This document shows, piece by piece, positions 25,017-33,443 of a DNA stretch of 64,000 nt; the stretch's first letter is position 1, and every line of letters begins with the position of its first letter. The notes below the pieces were generated by a model. The model had not been told where the DNA came from and searched no databases. It worked only from the letters and a program-made list of their open reading frames with translations. The stretch comes from LMUY01 sp964242215 (GTDB lineage Bacteria; Pseudomonadota; Alphaproteobacteria; Acetobacterales; Acetobacteraceae), in assembly GCA_964242215.1 (NCBI GenBank), contig CAXTCJ010000001.1, forward strand, positions 145,510-209,509. The letters run 5' to 3'. The position numbers and the translations under genes are program-made.

Positions 25017-26674
25017 CAGGTAATCGTCGCGTTGGCCAGGAAGGCCTGCGAGATCGCCGTAATCTCCACGCCGCTGACGTTGGACGCGGTGGCCGCCAGA
25101 TAGTCGTAGAAATACGCGTAGATCACCGGCGTCTCGTCCAGCAGCAGCGTCTGGATCTTGCCCGCGGTCTCCCGCTGGGTCTTGAGGTCGGTGGTGGCGA
25201 TGTATTGCGCGACCAGCTTGTCGTAGTCCGGGCTCTTGAAATGCGCGGCGTTCCAGGCGCCCGTGCTCAGCAGCGGCGCGCCAAGCAGCACGTTCGGCAC
25301 ACCACGATGGCCGTAATCGGTGATGCCCATCTCGGAGTCGAGCCAGTCCGACTCGCCGGGGTGGGCCTTGCCGTAGTACGCGCTATCGGCCTCGATCTTC
25401 AGGTTGATCTTGATGCCGATCTGCGCGGCCGCGTTCTGGATCAGCACGGCGTAGTCCGGGATTTCCTGCACCCGTTCCGTGGTCAACGTCGCCTCGAACC
25501 CGTTTGGCACGCCGGCGGCGGCCATCAGCGCCTTGGCGGCCGGAATGTCCTTCTTGCGCTGTGATACCGCCGGGTCGGTCGAGGGATACACTGGCGCGAA
25601 TGGCGAATCGTTACCGGGTTCGGCCAGGCCACGGAACAAGCCGGCGACCAGGGCCGGGCGGTCCAAGGTCATCGCGATCGCCTGGCGGACGCGCTTGTCG
25701 GCGAATTTCGGCACGTCGGTGCGCATGTGCACGGCGCGGTGCGTGGCGGCGCGCAGCTTGATCAGCTTCACGTCCGGATCGTTGATCATGCCCTGCGCAC
25801 CTTGCACGGCGAGGATGCTGATCACGTCCACCTGGCCGCCCTGCAATGCCAGCACCTGTGGCTGCTGGTCGGCGTAGAAGGTGAATTCCGTGCGCGCCGG
25901 CAACGCCTTCGGTCCCCAGTAATCCGGGTTGCGGACGAAGCTGGCGCCGACCTTGGGCGTGTATTTCTCGAGCTTGAACGGACCTGTGCCGTTGAAGTTC
26001 TTCTCGAAATCGCTGGCGTAATCGGCGGGCAGAATGATCGCGTTGTAGTTGTCCGACGACACGATATACGGGAAGTTCCCGTTCGGCGCGTCCAGATGGA
26101 ACGCCACCGTCAGGTCGTCGACCTTTCGCGTGCCGCCGAGCGACAGCACGCCGCGGAACGCCGACAGCGCATTGGATCCGTTCTTCGGGTTGGCCAAACG
26201 GTCCATCGTGGCCACCACGTCGTCGGCATTCAGCACGTGGCCGTTGTGGAATTTCACGTCGGGACGCAGCTTGAACGTCCACACCGAGCCGTCGTCGTTC
26301 GGCGTCCACGACAGCGCGAGCCACGGCTTCAGCACCAGGTTAGGCTGGTCGATGGCGAGGAATTCTCCCGTCTGCATCAGCATCAGACCGCCGCCGGAAT
26401 TCGCCACCGTGACCGGCTCGATGGCGCCGGAGGGCAGCGGGGCGGCGACGCGGATGGTGGCGTCGGCCTTGCCCTGAGCGCGCGCGCGTCCCGTGCCGAG
26501 CAGGTCCACGCCCAACAGGCCACCCAGCAGCGGCACCGCCAATCCGAACCGGCTGCCCTCGCGCAACAGCGAGCGCCGATCCAGATGGCCGGCCAGGAAC
26601 TCGTCCACAACATGGTTTTGCAGCGGGGTCGCTTCGGCGCGGATGCGATCCAAGAAATGGGGCGAACGGCGCAT
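25016..26674 (-). CDS. ABC transporter substrate-binding protein (SBP_bac_5), canonical order
   Basis: 552 residues from ATG 26674, with AGGAG about 10 bases upstream. The export signal lies unusually far in: about 37 residues precede a twin-arginine stretch (DRRSLLREGSRFGLAVPLLG), ending at a likely cleavage after ARAQ near residue 66. The mature protein shows the normal order of the family: VWTFKLRPDVKFHNG, then DVVATMDRL, FNGTGPFKLEKY, KRVRQAIAMTLDR, and a late NAAAQIGIKINLKIEA. It delivers substrate to the adjacent permeases. The coupled flavin oxidases suggest an amino-acid- or opine-like ligand rather than long peptides; inference. Confidence 0.92.
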   Translation of the reverse strand: MRRSPHFLDRIRAEATPLQNHVVDEFLAGHLDRRSLLREGSRFGLAVPLLGGLLGVDLLGTGRARAQGKADATIRVAAPLPSGAIEPVTVANSGGGLMLMQTGEFLAIDQPNLVLKPWLALSWTPNDDGSVWTFKLRPDVKFHNGHVLNADDVVATMDRLANPKNGSNALSAFRGVLSLGGTRKVDDLTVAFHLDAPNGNFPYIVSSDNYNAIILPADYASDFEKNFNGTGPFKLEKYTPKVGASFVRNPDYWGPKALPARTEFTFYADQQPQVLALQGGQVDVISILAVQGAQGMINDPDVKLIKLRAATHRAVHMRTDVPKFADKRVRQAIAMTLDRPALVAGLFRGLAEPGNDSPFAPVYPSTDPAVSQRKKDIPAAKALMAAAGVPNGFEATLTTERVQEIPDYAVLIQNAAAQIGIKINLKIEADSAYYGKAHPGESDWLDSEMGITDYGHRGVPNVLLGAPLLSTGAWNAAHFKSPDYDKLVAQYIATTDLKTQRETAGKIQTLLLDETPVIYAYFYDYLAATASNVSGVEITAISQAFLANATIT

Positions 26675-26815
26675 TGCTTGGACGCTCCTAAGGGGCGGAA
26701 TACGAAACATAGGGTAGCAATTACCGTGCCCAAAACGGCATGGGCGCGCAACCCGGCTTGCTTGCGACAGCGCCTGGGTCGAGCATGGCGCGCGAACAGC
26801 GGAGGCGAGCACGCA

Positions 26816-27949
26816 ATGAAGGCCCTCATCGTCGGCGGCGGAATCGCCGGGCTCTCGACCGCGTGGGCACTGGCCCGGCGCGGCGTTACCGTCGAGCTGT
26901 TCGAGCAAGGGCCGCTGCCCAACCCCCGCGCCTCCTCCTACGACGAGCACCGCATCACCCGCCACGCCTATGGCCGCATGGAGGGCTACGCGCACCTGAT
27001 GCCGGAGGCGTTCCGGGTGTGGGACCAGCTGTGGCAGGCGACCGGCACCTCGCACTACGAACCCTGCGGCGCGGTGTACTTCCTACGTCGCGAGGACGGC
27101 TGGCACGACGCCGTCAGCCGCTCCCTGGGCGAAATGGGCATCGCGCAACACGACGTCCCGCTGGACCAGGTGGAGCGGCGCTTCCCCATGGTGGACCCCG
27201 CCGGCCTGCTGCGCGTGGTCGAAACCGAGGGCGCGGGCATGCTGTTCCCCGTGCGCATCCTCACCGACCTGGTCGTGCTGCTCGGCCGCTTAGGCGTCAC
27301 GCTGCGCACCGGCACGCATGTCGACGAGGTGGACCCCGAGCACGGCCGCGTGCGGGTGGGCGACACGACCCATGAGGGCGATGTCGTCGTGGTGGCGGCG
27401 GGCGCCTGGGCGGACCGGCTGGTGCCGGGGCTGCGCGGCGTGGGCGTGCCGTCCCGGCAGGCCGTGCTGTATCTGTCGCCGCCGCCTGACCTGGCGCAAG
27501 CCTGGGCCGAGGCGCCGGTGATGCTGGACCTGCAGGCGGAGGGCGGCCTGTATACCCTGCCGCCGCGGCGCGGCACCCGGCTCAAGATCGGCGACCACGT
27601 GTTCTCCCGCACTGGCAACCCGGACGAGGACCGCGTCGCCACCGCGCACGACCTGGAGCGGCTGTGGCCGGCGGCGCGGGCCACCTATCGCGACCTCGAC
27701 CGCTACGCCGTGCTCGAACCCAAGGCCTGCTTCTACACCGTGACCGAGGACGAGGGCTTCTTGGTCCACCCGACGGGCGCCGCCGGGTGGCTGGTCAGCG
27801 CCTGCTCGGGGCACGGCTTCAAGCTCGGTTCCTTGATAGGGGACTTGGTCGGGCGTGCTATCACCGGGGAAATGCCCGCCGCCGAGGTCACCGAACTCGC
27901 GGCCGGGCGGACCACCACGCCGCGCTGGCGCCAATCGATCGCGGCCTGA
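26816..27949 (+). CDS. Monomeric sarcosine oxidase-like FAD enzyme (DAO family)
   Basis: 377 residues from ATG 26816, supported by GGAGG about 10 bases upstream and by the FAD motif LIVGGGIAGLSTAWALARRG directly after the start. The open frame extends far upstream, but that part is shadow of the opposite-strand binding protein. RITRHAYGR and GYAHLMPEAFRVWDQL match the sarcosine/N-methyl amino acid oxidase group. PKACFYTVTEDEGF aligns with the KxCxYTxTPDExF motif whose cysteine carries covalent FAD in monomeric sarcosine oxidase. It would remove N-methyl groups as formaldehyde. The neighbouring Rieske oxygenase supports an N-demethylation role. Confidence 0.87.
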   Translation: MKALIVGGGIAGLSTAWALARRGVTVELFEQGPLPNPRASSYDEHRITRHAYGRMEGYAHLMPEAFRVWDQLWQATGTSHYEPCGAVYFLRREDGWHDAVSRSLGEMGIAQHDVPLDQVERRFPMVDPAGLLRVVETEGAGMLFPVRILTDLVVLLGRLGVTLRTGTHVDEVDPEHGRVRVGDTTHEGDVVVVAAGAWADRLVPGLRGVGVPSRQAVLYLSPPPDLAQAWAEAPVMLDLQAEGGLYTLPPRRGTRLKIGDHVFSRTGNPDEDRVATAHDLERLWPAARATYRDLDRYAVLEPKACFYTVTEDEGFLVHPTGAAGWLVSACSGHGFKLGSLIGDLVGRAITGEMPAAEVTELAAGRTTTPRWRQSIAA

Positions 27950-27972
27950 CCATCGCTGCCTGACCATCGCTG
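27945..27972. repeat. Tandem 14-bp duplication at a gene end
   Basis: Two perfect copies of CCTGACCATCGCTG follow one another; the first contains the TGA stop of the sarcosine-oxidase-like gene. A partial third start (CCTGA) follows. Probably replication slippage between the two genes, with no obvious function. Confidence 0.7.
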
Positions 27973-27990
27973 CCTGATAGGAGCACCGTT

Positions 27991-29208
27991 TTGCTGGACC
28001 TCGCGCGTATCCGCCGCCTGCTCGACCAACGCCGGCCCGGCCATGCCCTGCCCCAGGCATTCTACACCGACCCCGACATCCTCCAGTTCGACATGGAGGC
28101 GATCTATGGCCGCAGCTGGATCATGGCCGGGTTCGAGGCGGAATTGCCCGAGCCGGGCTGCACCCTGGCACTGACGATCGGCCGCAACCCGGTCGTGGTG
28201 GTGCGCGGGCGGGACGGAACGTTGCGCGCGTTCCACAATTCCTGCCGCCATCGCGGCGCCCAGATCTGTGCACCCGGGGCCGCGCGCCGCCCCCGCCTGG
28301 TGTGCCCGTATCACCAGTGGAGCTACGACCTCGAGGGCCATTTGGTGAACGCCCCGCGCATGCCGGATTGGTTCCAACCGGGGGAGCACAGCCTCAACCC
28401 GGTGGCGCTGCGCACGGTGGCGGGCACGGTTTACATCTGCCTCGGCGAACAGCCCCCGGAGTTCGACGATTTCCACGACCGGTTCGAGCCGTTGCTGGCG
28501 CCGCACCAGCTCGGCCGGACCAAGGTCGCGCACGTGGCAACGCTGGTGGAGAAGGCCAACTGGAAGCTGGTGATGGAGAACGCGCGCGAATGCTACCACT
28601 GCGCCGTCAACCACCCGGAACTATCCGTCACCTTCCCGGTCGGCCGCCGCTCGCTCAGCCAGGAGGAGCAGGCCAACCTGCAAATCGGGTTCGCCGCCCG
28701 GATGGCCGAGCAAGGCCTGCCCTGTGGCCCGGAAGAAGGCAGTTGGTGGCAGGCGGGGCGGTTCTCGCTCAACCCGGGCACGAGTTCATTGACGCTGGAC
28801 GGGCAACCCTGCGTGAAGCGCACGATCGGCGACGTGGGCAACGGCGATGTCGGCTCCCTGCGCTGGGCGCTGGAGCCACACAGCTTCGCCCACGCGCTCG
28901 GCGACTACGTGTTCATGTTCAGTGCCATGCCGACCGGACCGGAGGAGACGGTGGTGACGGGCAAATGGCTGGTCAGCGCCGATGCGGTGGAGGGCGAGGA
29001 TTATACCGTGGCCGGCCTGACGGAACTGTGGGACCGCACGAATTTGCAGGACCGCGAGCTGGCGGAGAACAACCAGCGCGGGGTGAACAGCCAAGGGTTC
29101 GTGCCGGGTCCGTACTCGGAGCAGGCAGAGTCGTTGGTGCTACGGTTCGTGGATTGGTATTGCGATACCGCCAGCCGCTATTTGGACACCAGCATAGCAG
29201 CGGCATAG
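27991..29208 (+). CDS. Rieske [2Fe-2S] aromatic-ring/betaine-type oxygenase, alpha subunit (GbcA-like)
   Basis: 405 residues from TTG 27991, with AGGAG about 7 bases upstream. The N-terminal Rieske domain has C-x-H (SCRHRGAQ) and, 17 residues later, C-x2-H (CPYHQWSYDLEG) for the [2Fe-2S] cluster. The catalytic domain has the mononuclear iron site in ECYHCAVNHPEL. This N-x3-CYHC-x3-HP form is typical of the glycine betaine/stachydrine demethylase branch (GbcA) rather than benzene-type dioxygenases. Forty-one bases separate it from the sarcosine-oxidase-like gene, so the two likely strip methyl groups in sequence from an N-methylated compound. A reductase (GbcB-like) is not present. Confidence 0.88.
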   Translation: MLDLARIRRLLDQRRPGHALPQAFYTDPDILQFDMEAIYGRSWIMAGFEAELPEPGCTLALTIGRNPVVVVRGRDGTLRAFHNSCRHRGAQICAPGAARRPRLVCPYHQWSYDLEGHLVNAPRMPDWFQPGEHSLNPVALRTVAGTVYICLGEQPPEFDDFHDRFEPLLAPHQLGRTKVAHVATLVEKANWKLVMENARECYHCAVNHPELSVTFPVGRRSLSQEEQANLQIGFAARMAEQGLPCGPEEGSWWQAGRFSLNPGTSSLTLDGQPCVKRTIGDVGNGDVGSLRWALEPHSFAHALGDYVFMFSAMPTGPEETVVTGKWLVSADAVEGEDYTVAGLTELWDRTNLQDRELAENNQRGVNSQGFVPGPYSEQAESLVLRFVDWYCDTASRYLDTSIAAA

Positions 29209-29249
29209 GGCGGATAAGCGGGGCGCCATTCGCCGAGCGTACAGTACGA

Positions 29250-30578
29250 TCACCGAGCAAACGAGTTCACGGGCCGTGTCAGCCCCAAATGGTCGCGCAG
29301 CATCGCCCCTGCATAATCCGCCCGGAATAGACCGCGGTCCTGCAGCACCGGCACCACTGTGTCGACGAATGCCTCCAGCCCGTCCGGATGGGTCGGGGCC
29401 AGGATGTTGAACCCGTCGCACGCCTCGCCCGCGAACCAGCGCTCCATCTCGTCGGCGATGCTCTCGGCAGTGCCGATCATCGTCAGGTGGCCGCGCGCGA
29501 GCAACATGCGGTGCGCGATCTGGGCCAGGGTCAAGCCCTCCTGCCCCAGCAACTCGATCATCTTGAACCGGCCCTGGCCGCCGTTGATGGCCGGCAGGTC
29601 GGGTAACGGCCCATCCGGATCGTACCGCGTCAGGTCGTGGTCGACGAGGTCCGACAGATAGGGAATACCGATCTCGGCCGGGATCAGCGCTTGCAGCGCG
29701 GCGTATTTCTCCTGCGCCTCCGCCTGCGTGCGGCCCACCACCGGCATCAGGCCGGGCATGATCTTCAGGCTGCCAGACGCCCGGCCCGCGGCCGCGGCGA
29801 GCGCTTTCAGGCGGCGGGTGCGATCCTGCGCGTCGGCCATCGAGAGGTTGACGGTGAACACCAGATCCGCCTCGGTCGCCGCCAGCGCCAGCCCGGCGGG
29901 CGAGGTGCCGGCCTGGATCACCACCGGGTGGCCCTGCGGCGGGCGCGGCACATTCAGCGGACCGCGGACGGACAGGAACTCGCCCCGGTGATCCAGATGG
30001 TGCACGCGCGCCGGGTCGGCAAACTGGCCAGTGGCCTTGTCGGCCGTGATTGCGCCGTCCTCCCAGCTATCCCACAGGCGGCGGACCACCCCCACGAACT
30101 CCGCAGCCCGGCGGTAGCGGGCATCGTGGTCCATGTGGCCGGACTGGCCGAAATTCTGCGCCTCCTGCACCGTCGAGGAGGTGACGACGTTCATCGCCGC
30201 CCGCCCGCCGCTCAGATGGTCAAGCGTCGCGAACTTGCGCGCCACGGCATAGGGTTCGTTGTAGGTGGTGGAGATGGTGCCCGCGAGCCCGATCCGGTCC
30301 GTGCAGGCGGCCAGGGCCGACAGCAGGCTGATCGGCTCCGGCCGGATCGTCACCGTATGGCCGACGATGACGTCGTACGTGTCGTTGATCCCCACCCCGT
30401 CCGAGTGGAACACGAAATCGAACTTGCCCCGCTCGGCGGCCTGCGCGAGGCGGCGGTAGAAGCCGAGCCCCATCAGCCCTGCCACCGGTGTGTCCGGGTG
30501 ACGCCACGCGGCGACATGGTTGCCCAGGTTGAACAGGAAGGCACCCAGATGCATCTGGCGCGGCGCTTGCGTGGACAT
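29250..30578 (-). CDS. LLM class flavin-dependent monooxygenase (NtaA/SnaA/DszA type), third copy
   Basis: 442 residues from ATG 30578. Landmarks: HVAAWRHPDTPV, TYNEPYAVARKFATLDHLSG, AAMNVVTS, RYRRAAEFVGVVRRLWDSWE and GHPVVIQAGTS. In the last two positions it departs from the pair at 15639 and 16981 (NVVTS instead of NLVTS, IQAG instead of AQAG), so it is a separate branch. It is transcribed away from the D-2-hydroxyacid dehydrogenase, with 62 bases between them. Depends on reduced flavin from elsewhere. Substrate unknown. Confidence 0.91.
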   Translation of the reverse strand: MSTQAPRQMHLGAFLFNLGNHVAAWRHPDTPVAGLMGLGFYRRLAQAAERGKFDFVFHSDGVGINDTYDVIVGHTVTIRPEPISLLSALAACTDRIGLAGTISTTYNEPYAVARKFATLDHLSGGRAAMNVVTSSTVQEAQNFGQSGHMDHDARYRRAAEFVGVVRRLWDSWEDGAITADKATGQFADPARVHHLDHRGEFLSVRGPLNVPRPPQGHPVVIQAGTSPAGLALAATEADLVFTVNLSMADAQDRTRRLKALAAAAGRASGSLKIMPGLMPVVGRTQAEAQEKYAALQALIPAEIGIPYLSDLVDHDLTRYDPDGPLPDLPAINGGQGRFKMIELLGQEGLTLAQIAHRMLLARGHLTMIGTAESIADEMERWFAGEACDGFNILAPTHPDGLEAFVDTVVPVLQDRGLFRADYAGAMLRDHLGLTRPVNSFAR

Positions 30579-30640
30579 CGGACAGATATGGCCAGACCCG
30601 GCACCGCGGTCTAGAGCCGCACCCTGCACAGGAGAACCGC

Positions 30641-31615
30641 ATGCGCATCCACATCCAGAACCTGCCCAGCATGTTCGGCGAGCCGATCAGCGAAGCCGAG
30701 TGGCAGGCCGCCGCCGAGCGCGCCAATCTCGGCGACCGCCACCATGTGACCCTGGGCCACGACATGGACGATTTTGCCGCCGCCATCGGCGAGGTCGAGG
30801 CGCTGGTGTCCGGCACGCGCGGCACGCAGGACCTGTTTCCGGTCGAAGCGCCGAAGCTGAAAGTGCTGTTCTGCACCTCAGCCGGGCTCGACCCGGTGCC
30901 GTTCGACAGCATCCCGTCGCATGTGCAGGTGCTGAACAACCGCGGCGTGCATGCCCCGAAAGCCGGTGAATACGGCATCATGGCGCTGCTGATGCTGGGC
31001 AACCAAATCCCCGCTCTGGTGACCAGCCAGCACGCCGGCAAGTGGGACCGGCGGCACTCCACCCTGCTCGCCGGCCGCACCGTCACCGTGGTTGGCCTCG
31101 GCAGCCTGGGCGGCGCGATCGCGGAGCAGGCAGCCCATTTCGGCATGCGGGTCACCGGCGTGCGCGCCCGCCCGGCCGAGCACCCGGCGTGCGAGCGCGT
31201 GCTGCCGACAGCGGAGTTGGACAGCGTGTTGCCGCAGACCGAATTCCTGGTGCTCGCCTGCCCGTTGACCGAGCAGACCCGCAACATCCTCGACCGCCGC
31301 CGCATCGGGCTGCTGCCGAAGGGTGCAGGGGTGGTGAATGTCGGCCGGGGCGGATTGGTGGAGCAGGACGCGCTGTGCGACGCGTTGGATAGCGGCGCAC
31401 TCGGGGGGGCTGTGCTGGACGTGTTCGTGCCGGAGCCGGTGCCGGAGGGTCATCGCCTGTGGACGACGCCGAACCTGATCATGACGCCCCACGTGTCGAG
31501 CGACGACCAAGCTGCCTACAATGCGCGCAGCCTGGACGTGTTCCTCGCCAATATCGCGCTGTTCGAGGCGGGCAAGCCGATGCCCAACCTATTCGATCGG
31601 GCGCGGGGCTACTGA
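30641..31615 (+). CDS. D-2-hydroxyacid dehydrogenase family protein
   Basis: 324 residues from ATG 30641, with CAGGAG 7 bases upstream. The NAD motif GLGSLGGAIAEQA is near residue 148. The catalytic Arg lies in the VLACPLTEQTRN region, followed by VNVGRGGLVEQDAL, a Glu in FVPEPVP and a His in TPHVSSDD. This is the glyoxylate/hydroxypyruvate/phosphoglycerate dehydrogenase superfamily; it interconverts a 2-keto acid and a D-2-hydroxyacid. The 3' end overlaps the convergent carbamoylase gene by 27 bases. Which acid it handles is not evident. Confidence 0.9.
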   Translation: MRIHIQNLPSMFGEPISEAEWQAAAERANLGDRHHVTLGHDMDDFAAAIGEVEALVSGTRGTQDLFPVEAPKLKVLFCTSAGLDPVPFDSIPSHVQVLNNRGVHAPKAGEYGIMALLMLGNQIPALVTSQHAGKWDRRHSTLLAGRTVTVVGLGSLGGAIAEQAAHFGMRVTGVRARPAEHPACERVLPTAELDSVLPQTEFLVLACPLTEQTRNILDRRRIGLLPKGAGVVNVGRGGLVEQDALCDALDSGALGGAVLDVFVPEPVPEGHRLWTTPNLIMTPHVSSDDQAAYNARSLDVFLANIALFEAGKPMPNLFDRARGY

Positions 31616-32512
31616 CAGCGTATAGGCCTGCGGCTGCAGGTTCTCGGCGGGGTTGAGGAACGCGCGGTAATACGCCGACAGGTCCATGTTGGCGCGGGTC
31701 ACGATCAGCTCGTCCCCCAGGGATTGGCTGGTCGCGACCACCTGGCCGCTGGGGGCGATGATGCAACTGTGGCCGAGCAGCGGCACGCCCTCCTCCACCC
31801 CGGCCTTGGCGGCGGCGACGATCCACAGCCCGTTCTGATACGCCGCCGCCTGCATGCCGACGAGGTGGTGGAACACGCGCAACTCGTTTTGGTCGGGCCA
31901 GTCCGGTAGCTGGGCCGGCGTGTTGTAGCCGAGCAGCACGAGGTCGGCGTGGTTCATCGCGAGCGACCGGAACGTCTCGGGCCAGCGGCGGTCGTTGCAG
32001 ATGGCCATTCCGACCCGGGTGCCGAAGGCGGGGAAGCTTGGGAAGCCGAGGTCGCCGATTTCGAAGTAGTACGGCTCCATGTGCTGGAACGGCAGCGCCG
32101 GGTCGAACACGCGGTTGCCGAGGATGTGGACCTTGCGGTACTTGCCAACGATGCGCCCGGTGGCGTCCACCAGCACCGAGCTGTTGAACCGGTGGCGAAT
32201 GCCGTCCCGCCACTCCAGTTCGCAGTAGCCGAGATAGAAGCCGATCCCGAGTCGGGCCGCCTCGTCGAAAAGGGGCTGGGTGTCGGGACCCGGCATCTCG
32301 GTTTCGAAGAAGCTGTCGATCTCGGAATCGTCGGTGAGGTGCCAGCGTGGGAAGAACGTGGTCAGCGCCATTTCCGGGAAGGTCACGACACTGCAGCCCG
32401 CGGCCGCGGCTTGGCGCAGCAGATCGATCAGCCGGCGGACGACCGTCTGCCGGCTATCGGTGCGAGCGATCGGCCCGAGTTGAGCGGCGCCTAGGGTTAG
32501 GAACAGAGTCAT
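31589..32512 (-). CDS. N-carbamoyl-D-amino-acid hydrolase (nitrilase superfamily)
   Basis: 307 residues, the same size as Agrobacterium D-carbamoylase. The catalytic triad sits at the same positions as in that enzyme: Glu47 (FPEMAL), Lys127 (GKYRKVH) and Cys172 (AICNDRRWPE). NRVFDPALPFQHMEPYYF is also characteristic of the family. It hydrolyses N-carbamoyl-D-amino acids to D-amino acid, CO2 and ammonia, the last step of hydantoin or reductive pyrimidine-type breakdown. The gene follows the ABC ATPase (repeat between) and is likely part of the importer operon that begins with the amidohydrolase or permeases. Cytoplasmic. Related beta-ureidopropionase-like specificity cannot be fully excluded. 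Confidence 0.88.
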   Translation of the reverse strand: MTLFLTLGAAQLGPIARTDSRQTVVRRLIDLLRQAAAAGCSVVTFPEMALTTFFPRWHLTDDSEIDSFFETEMPGPDTQPLFDEAARLGIGFYLGYCELEWRDGIRHRFNSSVLVDATGRIVGKYRKVHILGNRVFDPALPFQHMEPYYFEIGDLGFPSFPAFGTRVGMAICNDRRWPETFRSLAMNHADLVLLGYNTPAQLPDWPDQNELRVFHHLVGMQAAAYQNGLWIVAAAKAGVEEGVPLLGHSCIIAPSGQVVATSQSLGDELIVTRANMDLSAYYRAFLNPAENLQPQAYTLSVAPRPIE

Positions 32513-32525
32513 TAGGCCAAGCCTT

Positions 32526-32650
32526 TCTTCTCCCTCTCCCCTTGAGGGAGAGGGTCGGGGTGAGGGGGGGCCACAAACGATCTGGTGCCCACGTCCAAGA
32601 TTGTGCCGTTGCCTACCCCTCCCCTAACCCCTCCCTCAAGGAGAGGGGGA
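32526..32650. repeat. GC-rich palindromic repeat pair, family B
   Basis: Two inverted modules (32526-32567 with TCTCCCCTTGAGGGAGAGGG, and 32614-32650 with CCTCCCTCAAGGAGAGGGGG) flank about 46 bases. They fill the gap between the carbamoylase start and the ATPase stop. Strong hairpins could lower expression of the downstream carbamoylase or protect the upstream message. Confidence 0.75.
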
Positions 32651-32660
32651 CAAGCGGGAG

Positions 32661-33443
32661 CTAATGGTCGTCGCCCATCGCCCAGATCAGCGACAGCACT
32701 TCTTCCCGCGCCGCCACGAAATCCGGCCGGCTCTTCACGCTGCGGATGCCCTCCGCCGCATGGCCGCGCGCGAATGGCATCGGCAAGCGCTGCACGATCC
32801 GGCCGGGACGGGGCGACATCACCACCACCTCGGTGCCGAGATACACCGCCTCCTCCACGCTGTGGGTGATGAACACCACCGTCATGCCGGTGCGCCGCCA
32901 TACCGCATGCAGTTCCTCCTGCATGCGCTCGCGGGTCAGCGCGTCCAGGGCGCCGAACGGTTCGTCCATCAGCAGCACCTTGGGCTCGTTGCACAGGGCG
33001 CGGGCGATCGCGAGGCGCTGCTGCATGCCGCCGGACAGCTCGTACGGGTAGCGGTCGCGGAACTCCCACAGCCCGGTCGTGCGCAGCCACTGCTCCACCC
33101 GCCCGGCGCTGGCCGACCGTCCCTGCCCCGTCATGCGCGGACCGAACCCGGCGTTGCCCGCCACCGTCAGCCACGGGAACAGCGCCGGCTGCTGGAACAC
33201 CACACCCCGCTCCGGCCCCGGCCCGGTGACCGCCTGGCCGTCCACGCTCACCACCCCCATTGTCGGCGGCAGGAAGCCGGCGAGCGTCTGCATCATGGTG
33301 GTCTTGCCGCATCCGGAGGGGCCCACGACGCACACGAAATCGCCGCGTTCGAAGCCGAGAGTGGCTCGCTCCAGCGCCCGCACCGCCGTCGCCCCGGTGC
33401 CGTAGTGCACCGAGACGTCGTCGAACTGGACGAAAGCCGTCAA
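32661..33443 (-). CDS. ABC transporter ATPase, SsuB/TauB (nitrate/sulfonate/taurine) family
   Basis: 260 residues from TTG 33443; its TTGA overlaps the binding-protein stop. Walker A is GPSGCGKTT, Q-loop VFQQPALFPWLTV, signature LSGGMQQRLA, Walker B VLLMDEPFGALD and switch ITHSVEEA. Length and LFPW-L motif place it with SsuB/TauB/ThiZ-type ATPases that serve small organic anions, pyrimidine precursors or taurine. The genomic partners here are deaminase- and carbamoylase-type enzymes, so a nitrogen compound is more likely than a sulfonate. Confidence 0.93.
   Translation of the reverse strand: MTAFVQFDDVSVHYGTGATAVRALERATLGFERGDFVCVVGPSGCGKTTMMQTLAGFLPPTMGVVSVDGQAVTGPGPERGVVFQQPALFPWLTVAGNAGFGPRMTGQGRSASAGRVEQWLRTTGLWEFRDRYPYELSGGMQQRLAIARALCNEPKVLLMDEPFGALDALTRERMQEELHAVWRRTGMTVVFITHSVEEAVYLGTEVVVMSPRPGRIVQRLPMPFARGHAAEGIRSVKSRPDFVAAREEVLSLIWAMGDDH

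Noticed and set aside
25727..26815. A 363-codon upstream extension of the sarcosine-oxidase-like gene on the plus strand
   Set aside because: It lies opposite the binding-protein gene, has no recognisable domain, and the FAD motif and a GGAGG site mark ATG 26816 as the true start.
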